Numbered from the stretch's first letter, positions 35,276 to 44,073 are shown. The stretch is 64,000 nucleotides of DNA from Cyanobium sp. PCC 7001 (GCF_000155635.1 NZ_DS990556.1:2552607-2616606); one strand, 5' to 3'. Made by a program: numbers and translations. Notes: generated by a model not told the origin, from the sequence alone.

Positions 35276-35712
35276 GCTCTCTCCGTTCACTTCCATCAGT
35301 TGCAGACTGCAGTCTGGGTTATCTCATGTCACAGAATGGTGGCCCTGCCCATTCTGTCGGCGCTGTGCACGACAACCCCGTTGCTGGCTTTGCCGTGAAG
35401 TTGACTGATGTGTCAACCTTCGTCTCCACCGCGATCAGTTCAATCAACTTCATGCGGCAGTTGGAGTCTGTTCTCAGGTTGAGGAGGGTTTCACCGCCGG
35501 AGTCAAGAATCGGCGCTGGCAGCCCGGCGTACTGCAGCAGCTCTGCGTCCTCTGCCGCAACGTGGCCACGTCGCTGACGTCATGGTCCGTGATCCCGATG
35601 TTCGTTGACGGTTCAAGCCTGCTGCGCTCCTGCTGCTTCCCCATGGGGATCAGTGTCGATGGGTCGGGCGACCAAGATGGCACGATCCCTATGGAATCTC
35701 CGTGAGTTCAGC
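35276..35712. other. 437-bp intergenic region
   Basis: Nothing recognisable. Short open frames exist on both strands but carry no motif. It includes the upstream region of the coiled-coil gene at 35713. No hairpin with a T-run was seen downstream of the sulfotransferase stop. Confidence 0.4.
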
Positions 35713-36675
35713 GTGAGTGCAGTCCGGATCGCCACGCCCCCCGGTTCCAGCGGACCTGTGCTGGCTCCAGTGGTGCAGCGGCTCCAAGAGGCCTTCCAGG
35801 ACGCCGCGATCCCCATCCAGCTCTTGCCCGACTGGGACTTCGGCGTCGCTACGGAAGCTCCCCTCCTGGTGCTCTACCCGCCACCGGACCAGGCCCTCAC
35901 CCCTGAGTGGCTGCAGGAGGCAGGTGGAGGGCTGGCCGGCTCCTATCACCGGCTGCTTGCCCAGCTGGAAGCTGTTGCAGCGGGCGGTTTTGGTGCTGAA
36001 GTTCGGCTCGTGAATCTGGCCCTCTCCTCGGCGCCGCGCCTGATCGGCTGGAGTGTGGACAGGCTCCAGCCGCTGATTCAGGGCGAACCAGTCGAAGGGG
36101 CGGCGGAACAGTGCCCCGATCTCTGGTTTCAGCCGAGGCCCGAGCCTTTCGATGCACGCCTCACGCTGGATCTGCTGGAGGCCGATCCGGCCATCCTGGC
36201 GGCCTACCTGGCCCTTGAGGCGCACCCCCTGGCGGCTTCCGCCGAAGGTCGTAATCCGGATCGCCACTATCCGGAGCGCCTGCGTCAGGCGGCCGGCTTG
36301 GAACGGCTGCTCGCTCAGCGCCATGCATCGGCTCGTGCGGATGCAGACCTGCGGCTGCTTGGTGGCGAGCTTGGGGCGGCCCGTGCCGAGTTGATCGACG
36401 CGGCCTGGATCCGCCAACAGCTCAGCGACCAGCTTCATCAGATGCAGGCCGCCCTGGACGATCTTGAGCTCAGCCAGGTCGAGGTGAAGCGGCTGGAGCA
36501 GGAGCTTGCTGAAGCCCAGCTCCGCCATGCCGATCTCCAGGCCAACCAGCAGATGATCCAGTCCACCCTCGAGCAGGCCGTGCAGCACTCCCGCAGCCAG
36601 GGCGCGATGCAGGGCGCGGCGCTGGGGGTGATCAGCGCTCTCCTGCGCCAGCTGTCCCGCACCCGTGGGGCCTGA
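35713..36675 (+). CDS. Hypothetical coiled-coil protein
   Basis: 320 residues from a GTG at 35713; the same frame is open from 35605, and an ATG at 35677 is an alternative start. Residues 1-150 are a mixed alpha/beta domain (PVVQRLQEAFQDAAIPIQLL, PLLVLYPPPDQAL, SAPRLIGWSVDRLQ) and the rest is a long charged helix (LRLLGGELGAARAELIDAAW ... LDDLELSQVEVKRLEQELAE), typical of coiled coils. Such proteins accompany sugar-transferase genes in picocyanobacterial capsule loci, but no enzymatic role can be read. Its end overlaps the convergent GT2 gene by 44 bp. Confidence 0.6.
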   Translation: MSAVRIATPPGSSGPVLAPVVQRLQEAFQDAAIPIQLLPDWDFGVATEAPLLVLYPPPDQALTPEWLQEAGGGLAGSYHRLLAQLEAVAAGGFGAEVRLVNLALSSAPRLIGWSVDRLQPLIQGEPVEGAAEQCPDLWFQPRPEPFDARLTLDLLEADPAILAAYLALEAHPLAASAEGRNPDRHYPERLRQAAGLERLLAQRHASARADADLRLLGGELGAARAELIDAAWIRQQLSDQLHQMQAALDDLELSQVEVKRLEQELAEAQLRHADLQANQQMIQSTLEQAVQHSRSQGAMQGAALGVISALLRQLSRTRGA

Positions 36676-38269
36676 ACACCGGCCGCGGTGATCGCAGCCA
36701 TGCCGGGCGACCCGGACGGTCCTGGTTCAGAAAGCCCACCAGGGCCAATCCATCCTGCCGGGCCGTGCGTTCGAGCCACCCTTGCGGCGGATGGGGCCAA
36801 CGGGCAATCAGGCGGCTGCGATTGGCCTCGATGAAGCGGTACCTCCCGGGACTGGAGCCCTCCGGATGGATGGCCGTGGCTTGCCCCACCACCAGGCAGG
36901 TGCCCCCGAAGCGCTCCTGCAGCCGAAGACAGAGATCCGTGTCTTCCTGGCCGTTGAGATAGCCCACGTCGAATCCCTCCACGGCCGCGAACTCGTCGGC
37001 CCGCAGCAGCACGCAGGCTGCCGTCACGGCTGGCACCCGCCGCGGCCTCAGCAGAGCCGCATCCGGTGCAGAACCCGCATGCAGGGCGATGCCCAGGGGG
37101 CTGGCGGAGCCGAACACAATGCCCAGGCACTGCACGTCCCCAGTGGGTGTGAGCAGTGCCGGCTGCACCGCCCGACAGCGACGATCCTTCAGGGCCTGCA
37201 GCAGCGGGGACAGAGCATCCCCCTCCAGGCGGGCATCACTGTTGAGGAACAGCACCCATTGTCCCCGGCTGGCTGCGAAACCGAGATTGGATCCCAGCGC
37301 AAAGCCGAAATTGCGGCTCTGGCGCAGCACCTGGACCCGCGGATCCTGCCGGGGGGCTTCCGCCAGCACGGCGCAGGTGGTGGCATCGGTGTTGCCATTG
37401 TCCACCAGCAGAATCTCCAGGCGATCACGGCCCTCCATGTGCCGCAGGCTCTCCAGGCAAGCCGCCAGTTCCCGGCCGGCACCCCACACCGGGATCACCA
37501 CACTGACCAACCCCGCCTGACGGTTCCGCCGCCGCTCCTGCTCCCAGTTGATCCGCCGGCGTTCCTCCAGAAGATGCCCGTGGGTGATCCGGCGTGCCTC
37601 CAGCCAGTGTCGTGGCAGATCCCTGGAGGCCATCGGGCCCGCGGCGGCGTTGGCAGGAGCCGTGGCGTCGACCAGGCGGGGCAGCCAGGGCCAGGGGTGC
37701 CAGGCGAGCAGCTGCTCCAGCCCGAGCCTCAGCCGGATGGTCCGCTCCAGCCGGGCCTGGGGAGGCTGGCGGGGATTCAACGGTGTGGGCGGATGGCCGG
37801 CGAGCTCCACGCGCAACCCATCGAGGCAATGCAGCGCCTCTTCCTGGCAGGCTTCATGGGCGTCAGGACTCAGGCTGAGCCAGACGGTGGCGTCCCAGAT
37901 CTGTTGGTACAGCAGTCCGAGTCGCAGGGCCGCGGGACTGGCCTCCGTGAGTTCGACCAGTCGGGCGGGATGGGCCACCACCCAGCTCAGAAGGGCTTCG
38001 GGTGTCTGGTGAGGAGGCTGTGGGCTCCGCAGCAGGGGCGGGGCGATGGCGCTCTCGCGGATTTCCAGCAGGGCCTGACGGGCGAGGTGCGTGCAGTACG
38101 AGCGCAGTCCGGCTGAAGCGTTGGCCACCCGGATCAGCTGATGCAGCCCCTGGATGGGGCGGCCAGTGGCGATCCGATGGGCCGCTGCGACCAGCCGGCG
38201 GTTGGGGGACGGCAACCAGGCGAGATCCGGGACGTTGCGGGTTTCCGGTCGGGGGCCTGTCACGGACAT
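36632..38269 (-). CDS. Glycosyltransferase family 2 with helical N-terminal domain
   Basis: 545 residues from the ATG at 38269. The first 250 residues are helical and unrecognised, rather like the extension of the 28607-31018 protein. Residues 253-500 are a GT2 domain: AGLVSVVIPVWGAGRELAAC, LEILLVDNGNTDATT, QSRNFGFALGSNLGFAASRG, WVLFLNSDARLEGDAL (metal-binding SDA), CVLLRADEFAAVEGFDVGYL and NGQEDTDLCLRL, the last resembling the ED-type catalytic region of rhamnosyl- and galactofuranosyltransferase-type GT2 enzymes. It faces the rfbF gene across 88 bp with a tandem repeat. Confidence 0.8.
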   Translation of the reverse strand: MSVTGPRPETRNVPDLAWLPSPNRRLVAAAHRIATGRPIQGLHQLIRVANASAGLRSYCTHLARQALLEIRESAIAPPLLRSPQPPHQTPEALLSWVVAHPARLVELTEASPAALRLGLLYQQIWDATVWLSLSPDAHEACQEEALHCLDGLRVELAGHPPTPLNPRQPPQARLERTIRLRLGLEQLLAWHPWPWLPRLVDATAPANAAAGPMASRDLPRHWLEARRITHGHLLEERRRINWEQERRRNRQAGLVSVVIPVWGAGRELAACLESLRHMEGRDRLEILLVDNGNTDATTCAVLAEAPRQDPRVQVLRQSRNFGFALGSNLGFAASRGQWVLFLNSDARLEGDALSPLLQALKDRRCRAVQPALLTPTGDVQCLGIVFGSASPLGIALHAGSAPDAALLRPRRVPAVTAACVLLRADEFAAVEGFDVGYLNGQEDTDLCLRLQERFGGTCLVVGQATAIHPEGSSPGRYRFIEANRSRLIARWPHPPQGWLERTARQDGLALVGFLNQDRPGRPAWLRSPRPVFRPHGCGTAGAGER

Positions 38270-38287
38270 GGTGGTGCCGGTACTAAG

Positions 38288-38341
38288 GCTCTGTAGGGAG
38301 TGGCAGCTCTGTAGGGAGTGGCCGCTCGGTAGGGTGTGGCC
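38288..38341. repeat. Three 18-bp tandem repeats between divergent genes
   Basis: Units at 38288-38305 and 38306-38323 differ only in the last base (unit GCTCTGTAGGGAGTGGC plus A or C); the third at 38324-38341 has two further changes. They end 16 bp before the rfbF ATG and lie in the 88-bp space between the GT2 and rfbF starts, so they may be a binding-site array or a repeat whose number changes expression. Confidence 0.85.
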
Positions 38342-38357
38342 GCCCCGGTGCCGCCCC

Positions 38358-39131
38358 ATGAAAGCTGTCATCCTGGCAGGCGGTCTTGGCACCCGTCTCT
38401 CCGAGGAAACCCAGCTTCGTCCCAAGCCGATGGTGGAGGTGGGCGGCAGACCGATTCTGTGGCACATCCTCAAGATCTACAGCTCCTTCGGCATCAACGA
38501 CTTTGTGGTGTGTTGTGGCTACAAGGGCTACATGATCAAGGAATACTTTGCCAATTATTTCCTCCATACCAGTGATGTCACCTTCCATATGGATGAGGGC
38601 AACCGGATGGAAGTGCACCATCAGAAGACCGAACCGTGGAAAGTGACGCTGGTCGATACCGGTGAGAGCACCCAGACCGGAGGCCGGCTGGCTCGGGTGC
38701 GTCCCTATCTCGGTGAAGGGAGCTTCTGCTTCACCTATGGCGATGGTCTGGCCGATGTCGATGTGGCGGCCCTGGTGCGCCATCACACTGGCCACGGCCT
38801 GCAGGCCACGCTCACGGCCGTCCAGCCGCCCGGCCGCTACGGGGCGCTTCATCTGGAGGAAGACCGGGTGGTGCAGTTCCAGGAGAAGCCCGATGGCGAC
38901 AACGCCTGGATCAACGGCGGCTTCTTCGTTCTGGAGCCGTCCGTCTGCGATCTGATCGCCGATGACGCCAGCGTCTTCGAAGCGGATGTCCTGCCCCGGT
39001 TGGCGAGCCAGGGCCAGCTCTCGGCCTTTCGCCACAGCGGCTTCTGGCAGCCGATGGACACCCTGCGGGAACGCAACCGGCTCGAGGCCCTCTGGGACGG
39101 GGGCCGGGCCCCCTGGAAGCACTGGCCATGA
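38358..39131 (+). CDS. rfbF: Glucose-1-phosphate cytidylyltransferase
   Basis: 257 residues. It forms CDP-glucose from glucose-1-phosphate and CTP. The nucleotidyltransferase motif is at the N-terminus (MKAVILAGGLGTRLSEETQL, then RPKPMVEVGGRPILWH), followed by the family-specific GINDFVVCCGYKGYMIKEYF, FTYGDGLADVD, GRYGALHLEEDRVVQFQEKP, WINGGFFVLEP and the FWQPMDTLRERNRLEALW end. The length is exactly that of RfbF. It overlaps the next gene by ATGA, and the pair rfbF-rfbG opens the CDP-6-deoxysugar pathway. Confidence 0.95.
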   Translation: MKAVILAGGLGTRLSEETQLRPKPMVEVGGRPILWHILKIYSSFGINDFVVCCGYKGYMIKEYFANYFLHTSDVTFHMDEGNRMEVHHQKTEPWKVTLVDTGESTQTGGRLARVRPYLGEGSFCFTYGDGLADVDVAALVRHHTGHGLQATLTAVQPPGRYGALHLEEDRVVQFQEKPDGDNAWINGGFFVLEPSVCDLIADDASVFEADVLPRLASQGQLSAFRHSGFWQPMDTLRERNRLEALWDGGRAPWKHWP

Positions 39132-40222
39132 CGGATCCCCTGGGGATCGACCCCGGTTTCTGGGCTGGCCGGCGGGTGCTGCTCACCGGCCATACGGGCT
39201 TCAAGGGCGCCTGGCTCAGCCTGTGGCTGCTCCAGCTCGGTGCTCAGGTGCACGGGCTGGCCCTGCCTCCTGAGGGCGATGAGAGTCTTTACAAGTCGCT
39301 GGCTCTTGAGGAGCGGTTCCCCCGTCGACTGATCTCACGGCTGGTGGATGTGCGTGACGCGGCGGCCGTGGGAGCAGCAGTGCAGGCGGCCCAGCCCGAG
39401 GTGGTGCTCCACCTGGCGGCCCAGGCGCTCGTGCGGCGCGGCTACGCGGATCCAGTCGGCACCTGGGCCACCAACACCATCGGCTCCCTCCATCTGCTGG
39501 AAGCCCTGAAGCACCTGCAGCATCCCTGTGCCGTGGTGATGGTCACCACCGACAAGGTGTACGAGAACCGGGAATGGGTGCATGGCTACCGGGAGACCGA
39601 TCGCCTCGGCGGCCATGACCCCTACAGCGCCAGCAAGGCGGGAGCGGAGCTCGCCATCGCCTCCTGGCGCCGGAGCTTCTGTGGCCACGGGCCCCATCAG
39701 GTGAGCCAGCTGGCCATCGCCACCGCCCGGGCCGGCAATGTGATCGGAGGTGGCGACTGGGCTGACCACCGGGTGGTGCCCGACGCAATGCGGGCCTGTG
39801 CGGCGTCCACCGCCCTTCCCCTGCGCAGTCCCGAGGCGACACGTCCCTGGCAGCACGTGCTGGAGCCCCTCGGCGGCTACCTCATGCTGGCGGAGGCGCT
39901 GCACCGGGATCCGGACACGTTCGCCGAAGCCTGGAATTTCGGACCTGCCCTCGAGTCGAACCGCCGAGTCGCTGAGCTGGTGGACGCGCTGCATCGCCAC
40001 TGGCCGGGGCATTGGGTGGATGCCAGCGATCCGGCCCATCCCCATGAGGCCGGCCTGCTGCACCTGGCCATCGACAAGGCTGTCGGCCGGCTGGGTTGGC
40101 ATCCCCGCTGGGGTTTTGCCGCCACGGTGGCCCGCACCGCCTGCTGGTACAGGCAGGTGTATGAAGGGGCCTCCCCCCTGGCCTGTTGCCAGGCCGACCT
40201 GGAGGCGTACCGAGCGGGCTGA
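39128..40222 (+). CDS. rfbG: CDP-glucose 4,6-dehydratase
   Basis: 364 residues of the extended SDR family. It converts CDP-glucose to CDP-4-keto-6-deoxyglucose. RVLLTGHTGFKGAWLSLWLL is the NAD-binding segment typical of RfbG; LHLAAQALVRRGYADPVGTW, MVTTDKVYENREW, the DPYSASKAGAELAIASWR catalytic YxxxK and ATARAGNVIGGGDWADHRVVP all match. The ATG overlaps the rfbF stop (39128-39131). What follows next in the pathway is probably the epimerase and C-methyltransferase at 42278-44073. Confidence 0.95.
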   Translation: MTDPLGIDPGFWAGRRVLLTGHTGFKGAWLSLWLLQLGAQVHGLALPPEGDESLYKSLALEERFPRRLISRLVDVRDAAAVGAAVQAAQPEVVLHLAAQALVRRGYADPVGTWATNTIGSLHLLEALKHLQHPCAVVMVTTDKVYENREWVHGYRETDRLGGHDPYSASKAGAELAIASWRRSFCGHGPHQVSQLAIATARAGNVIGGGDWADHRVVPDAMRACAASTALPLRSPEATRPWQHVLEPLGGYLMLAEALHRDPDTFAEAWNFGPALESNRRVAELVDALHRHWPGHWVDASDPAHPHEAGLLHLAIDKAVGRLGWHPRWGFAATVARTACWYRQVYEGASPLACCQADLEAYRAG

Positions 40223-40225
40223 ACC

Positions 40226-41224
40226 ATGAATGACCATGTCCAGGCCGTCTTTGCCGAACGCCATCAGATCGATCTCAACCTGATGCGCGGGCATCGCATC
40301 CCCGCCCCCACGGCCCACCGCAAGCGCAATGATCCCTACGGCGTGCATCTGGGAGCCGGCGCCGTTCCGGAGGGGTTCGATGGCCGGGTGGATGCCCTGC
40401 GGATCCATCGGCTGGAGCGGTTCTCCAACAGCCTGGCCCAGCTCTGCCATGCGTCCCACCTGGCGCGCCGGCTCGGTGCGGGTGTTCTCGAGGTGCCGGA
40501 TGCCTGGTATCTGCGCCGGGGCACCACCCGGCTGGGGGATGGGCTGCAGGTGATCAACGGCACCGACCACTTCCCAGCCAGCCACACCCGCCTGGAGGGC
40601 CGTTTCTTCTATTGCCATACCCTCGGCGCGCTGGCCCATCCGATGCCGGGTTTCCGCACCCTGCTCCAGCAGCTGCGTCCAGCCATGCACCTCGCCCTCG
40701 ACGGCGCCCCCCTGCCGGATGACCACCTCGTGGTGCACATCCGCTGCGGGGACATCTTTGACCGGCATCCCCACCCTGGGTACTACCAGCCGCCGCTGGC
40801 CTTCTACAGCCTGGTGCTGCAGCAGCGGGCCTGGTCTCACGTGCACGTGGTGTTCGAGGACTTCGGCAATCCGGTGGTGCTGGCGCTCAAGCGCCGCTGC
40901 GAACAGCTCGGCATCGGCGTGAGCCTGCACAGCTGGGGCCTGGAGCGGGACATCGCCTTTCTGGTGCGCGGCCGCCACTTCGTGGCCGGCCGCGGCACCT
41001 TCATGCAGGGCGTGGTGGCGCTCTCCGCCCATGCTGAAACGGTGTACAGCTTCTGGCCCTTCGATCCAGGCCACGGCTGGGGGTTGGACACGGTGACCAA
41101 CGTGCTGATCGAAGATCGCAAGGGCCGCTATCTGCGCAAGATCCGGCCATGGCGCAATTCGCGCCTGCAGCGGGCCCTGATGCTGGCCTACCCCGAACGC
41201 CTTCTCGATCTGCGCATCGCCTGA
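40226..41224 (+). CDS. Putative glycosyltransferase with fucosyltransferase-like HIRCGD motif
   Basis: 332 residues, starting 3 bp after rfbG. Motif HLVVHIRCGDIFDRHPHPGY resembles the HxRxGD donor-site motif of GT11/GT23/GT65-type enzymes. YYQPPLAFYSLVLQQ, HVHVVFEDFGNPVVLALKRR (like the SDD loop) and the end FVAGRGTFMQGVVALSAHAE (in place of the SNSSFSWW-type motif) follow in the expected order. A 6-deoxyhexose transferase for the CDP-derived sugar is a natural guess because of its place after rfbG, but that is inference. It overlaps the convergent 41188 gene by 37 bp. Confidence 0.6.
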   Translation: MNDHVQAVFAERHQIDLNLMRGHRIPAPTAHRKRNDPYGVHLGAGAVPEGFDGRVDALRIHRLERFSNSLAQLCHASHLARRLGAGVLEVPDAWYLRRGTTRLGDGLQVINGTDHFPASHTRLEGRFFYCHTLGALAHPMPGFRTLLQQLRPAMHLALDGAPLPDDHLVVHIRCGDIFDRHPHPGYYQPPLAFYSLVLQQRAWSHVHVVFEDFGNPVVLALKRRCEQLGIGVSLHSWGLERDIAFLVRGRHFVAGRGTFMQGVVALSAHAETVYSFWPFDPGHGWGLDTVTNVLIEDRKGRYLRKIRPWRNSRLQRALMLAYPERLLDLRIA

Positions 41225-42201
41225 CGGCGTCGACGCGGGGTGAGGGCCATGGAGTCGGCCAGGGCCAGGGAGGACGCCGTGGCGGGCCAACCCATCCCCC
41301 ACACCTTGAGGCCCAGCCTGTCCTGGGCCAAGCTGACGCCAGCGGGAGCGGCCCCCGCGCCGAGGGCCACCGCCCAGCTGTGCACCGGTGGTTCATCGCT
41401 GGCGGCTGCAGCCACCCGTGCCTCCAGGCTCTTGCGCAGCTGCTCCCGCTGCCGGCCGCGGGGGGGATGGCCGAGGCCCTGGAGCAACTCCTGGGCGACC
41501 TTCACCTGATGCAGGGAGAGTCCGGCCGTCAACGGGACCGGAGCTGCCCAGGTCCGGGCTGTCTCGGGCGCCATGATTGGTGGTGTGGTGCTGTCCAAGG
41601 GGCCCGCACCGCCGAGATGGTCGAGGGTTCCCCACGTGGTGGCCAGGCGATCGGCGGGTGCCGCGCTGTGGAGCACGAAGCGAAGCCCCCGAGCCCCCAG
41701 CCACTCCAGCAGCGGCTCGAACAGCCGATCCACCAGATAGCGCTGCGGATGGCGCTCGAGCTGGCGGGCCACGTAGTCGTCCAGTGAGCCGCAGAAGCGC
41801 AGGGCGGTCAGCGCGCGGACGTAGTCGCGGGCGAGTTGCTCGCGTCCGTCCAGCAGGTGCACCACCACCGCCAGGCGGAATCCCATGGCGCCCACCTGGT
41901 GCTGAAGGCGGCTTAGCCTCCGCTCCTGCAGCAGCGGATTCACCAGGCTGGGTGCCACAGCCCAGAGATGATCGTCCCGGCGCCAGGGTTTCCAGAGCCG
42001 CAGGCGTTCGTGCTGGCGCCAGGCTTGCCAGTTGTTGCGAAGCACAGCTGGAACCAGGGCCGCACCGGGATGGAGACTGATGCCCCGCTTCCGCAGCTGC
42101 TTCCGGTTCAAGGACGCCTCCAGCGCCAGCTCGCTGATCAACGTGGGGTCCAGGCCAGTGTGGATCACCAGTTCGCGCTGCTCTGCGAAGGGTTGCGCCA
42201 C
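41188..42201 (-). CDS. Sulfotransferase-like protein lacking the PAPS P-loop
   Basis: 337 residues. The N-terminus LVIHTGLDPTLISELALEAS, then LNRKQLRKRGISLHPG, lines up without gaps with that of the sulfotransferase at 32735 (VHIGAPKAGSTAIQSFLKAN), but the PKAGST P-loop is replaced by DPTLIS. Further along, LAVVVHLLDGREQLARDYVR takes the place of the co-substrate 3'-phosphate motif. The fold is therefore probably sulfotransferase-like without PAPS binding, a pseudoenzyme or one using another donor. The C-terminal tail is very basic (RRRRQAMRRSRRRSG). It is alone on its strand between rfbG-linked genes. Confidence 0.5.
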   Translation of the reverse strand: MAQPFAEQRELVIHTGLDPTLISELALEASLNRKQLRKRGISLHPGAALVPAVLRNNWQAWRQHERLRLWKPWRRDDHLWAVAPSLVNPLLQERRLSRLQHQVGAMGFRLAVVVHLLDGREQLARDYVRALTALRFCGSLDDYVARQLERHPQRYLVDRLFEPLLEWLGARGLRFVLHSAAPADRLATTWGTLDHLGGAGPLDSTTPPIMAPETARTWAAPVPLTAGLSLHQVKVAQELLQGLGHPPRGRQREQLRKSLEARVAAAASDEPPVHSWAVALGAGAAPAGVSLAQDRLGLKVWGMGWPATASSLALADSMALTPRRRRQAMRRSRRRSG

Positions 42202-42277
42202 ATCCGTACCTGAGGTCGCAGCAGCCTACGGGTGGGCGCTTCTGTCAGGCTGACGCTGCCGTTCTGCCAGGTCCGAT

Positions 42278-42817
42278 GTGGTGATCCAGGCCGTGGCCAC
42301 TCCCCTTGCGGGCCTGGTGGAGCTTCGCTCCACGGCCTTCACCGATGGGCGCGGCAGCTTTCTCAATGCCTTCCGCCTCGAGGAGATGCACGCCTGGTGG
42401 GGGCATCGGGCCGTCCATCAGATCAACGTCAGCCGCACCGAACGGGTCGGGGCGATCCGTGGCCTGCACGGTCAGCAGGGCCCCACCCCTGAGGCCAAGC
42501 TGGTGCGATGCCTGCGTGGTCGCGTGTTCGATGTCGCCGTCGACGTCCGGCCTGGCTCTAGCACCCGGGGCCAGTGGCGGTCTCTGGAGTTGACCCCCGA
42601 GGCCGGCAATGCCTGGCTGATCCCCGAGGGTGTCCTGCACGGCTTTCAGGTGCTGGAAGCCGGCAGCGAGCTGCTCTACGTCCACTCCGCTCCTTACCGC
42701 CCGGGCGACCAGGTCGGGGTGGTGTGGAATGATCCGGAACTTGCCATCGCCTGGCCCCTGCCAGCGCTCGATCTCAGCCAGCGCGATCAGCAGCTTCCGT
42801 TGCTGGCTGCCCTGTGA
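42278..42817 (+). CDS. NDP-4-keto-6-deoxyhexose 3,5-epimerase-like protein (RmlC/RfbC family)
   Basis: 179 residues of RmlC-type cupin. FTDGRGSFLNAFRLEEM, HQINVSRTERVGAIRGLHGQ (active-site His64), VRCLRGRVFDVAVDVR, WLIPEGVLHGFQVLEAGSEL and the NDPELAIAWP tail are family landmarks. In this context the substrate should be CDP-4-keto-6-deoxyglucose from RfbG, with epimerisation at C3 and/or C5, rather than dTDP-rhamnose, since no rmlA, rmlB or rmlD is here. Two GTG codons (42278 and 42281) are possible starts. The stop overlaps the next gene (GTGA). Confidence 0.85.
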   Translation: MVIQAVATPLAGLVELRSTAFTDGRGSFLNAFRLEEMHAWWGHRAVHQINVSRTERVGAIRGLHGQQGPTPEAKLVRCLRGRVFDVAVDVRPGSSTRGQWRSLELTPEAGNAWLIPEGVLHGFQVLEAGSELLYVHSAPYRPGDQVGVVWNDPELAIAWPLPALDLSQRDQQLPLLAAL

Positions 42818-44073
42818 CCCCTCCCCCCATGGCCGTGTCCTCTCCCTGCTGTCGCCATTGCCAGAGTCCCCTGGAGCAGGAGGTGATCGACCTGGGCCAT
42901 CAACCGCCCAGCAATGCCTATCTCACGGCAGAGCAGCTGTCGCTGCCGGAGATCACCTATCCCCTGAAGGTGTATGTCTGCACCGCGTGCTGGCTGGTGC
43001 AGCTGCCGGCCCACGCCGCTGCCGACCAGTTGTTCACCGCCGACTACGCCTATTTCTCCAGCACCTCCAGCAGCTGGTGCGACCATGCGAGGCGCTACGT
43101 GGGCGCGGCGTGTGAGCGTCTCGGTCTCGGTGCGGACAGCTTCGTGGTGGAGCTGGCCAGCAACGACGGCTACCTGTTGCAGTATGTGCGGGAGCGGGGC
43201 ATTCCCTGCCTGGGCATCGAGCCGACGGCCGCCACGGCAGCCGTGGCGCGGACCAAGGGCATCGACACGATCGAGCGTTTCTTCGGGGTGGCTCTGGCCG
43301 AAGAGCTGGTGGATGGGCGGCAGGCTGCCGATTTGATCGTGGCCAACAACGTGCTGGCCCACGTTCCGGACATCAACGATTTCCTGGCAGGCATGGCCAT
43401 CCTGCTCAAGCCTGCCGGCCAGGTTTCCATTGAATTCCCCCATCTGCTGGAGTTGCTTCAGGGCAACCAGTTCGACACCATTTATCACGAGCACTACAGC
43501 TACATCAGCCTGGCTGTTCTGCAGCGCATGGCCGGTCACGCCGGCCTCAAGCTCGTGGATGTGGAACGTCTCCCCACCCACGGCGGCAGCCTTCGCGTCT
43601 GGCTGGCACGCTGCGATGCCGGGCTTGAGAGCGATGCCGCTGCCCAGGATCGCCTTGCGGCGATCCTGGGCGCAGAGTCGGCTGCGGGACTGACGTCCCT
43701 CCAGGCTTATGCCGGTTTTCAGCAGCGCGCCGAAGCCGCCAAGCATGGCCTGCTGCGCTTTCTGCTGAATGCCCGCGAGCGGGGAGCCTGGGTGATGGGC
43801 TACGGGGCCGCCGCCAAGGGCAACACGCTGCTGAACTATGCAGGCGTGTCCAGGGATCTCCTGCCCGTCGTGGCGGACAAGGCTGCCAGCAAGATCGGTC
43901 GCTTTCTGCCGGCCAGCCACATCCCTGTCATCAGTCCGGAGGAATGGCTTTCTCTCCAGCCCCAGGAGGTTCTCGTTCTGCCCTGGAATCTTGCCGAGGA
44001 GGTGAAGTCAGCGTTTCGCGACCAGCCAGCTATGACCTTTTACCGTGCGATTCCTGGACTTGAGCGGATCTGA
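42814..44073 (+). CDS. NDP-sugar C-methyltransferase (NovU/TylC3 type)
   Basis: 419 residues from a GTG overlapping the epimerase stop. The N-terminal zinc-binding domain has the CxxC pairs (CCRHC and CTACW), typical of sugar C-methyltransferases, followed by SNAYLTAEQ. The SAM motif is VVELASNDGYLLQYV, followed by NVLAHVPDINDFLAGM and FDTIYHEHYSYI, a conserved His/Tyr region, and the C-terminal domain shows MGYGAAAKGNTLLNYAG. NovU, TylC3 and EryBIII methylate C3 or C5 of 4-keto sugars. Here the likely product is a branched 3-C-methyl-6-deoxy CDP-sugar. The later 4-ketoreductase is not found in the window. Confidence 0.9.
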   Translation: MTPPPMAVSSPCCRHCQSPLEQEVIDLGHQPPSNAYLTAEQLSLPEITYPLKVYVCTACWLVQLPAHAAADQLFTADYAYFSSTSSSWCDHARRYVGAACERLGLGADSFVVELASNDGYLLQYVRERGIPCLGIEPTAATAAVARTKGIDTIERFFGVALAEELVDGRQAADLIVANNVLAHVPDINDFLAGMAILLKPAGQVSIEFPHLLELLQGNQFDTIYHEHYSYISLAVLQRMAGHAGLKLVDVERLPTHGGSLRVWLARCDAGLESDAAAQDRLAAILGAESAAGLTSLQAYAGFQQRAEAAKHGLLRFLLNARERGAWVMGYGAAAKGNTLLNYAGVSRDLLPVVADKAASKIGRFLPASHIPVISPEEWLSLQPQEVLVLPWNLAEEVKSAFRDQPAMTFYRAIPGLERI

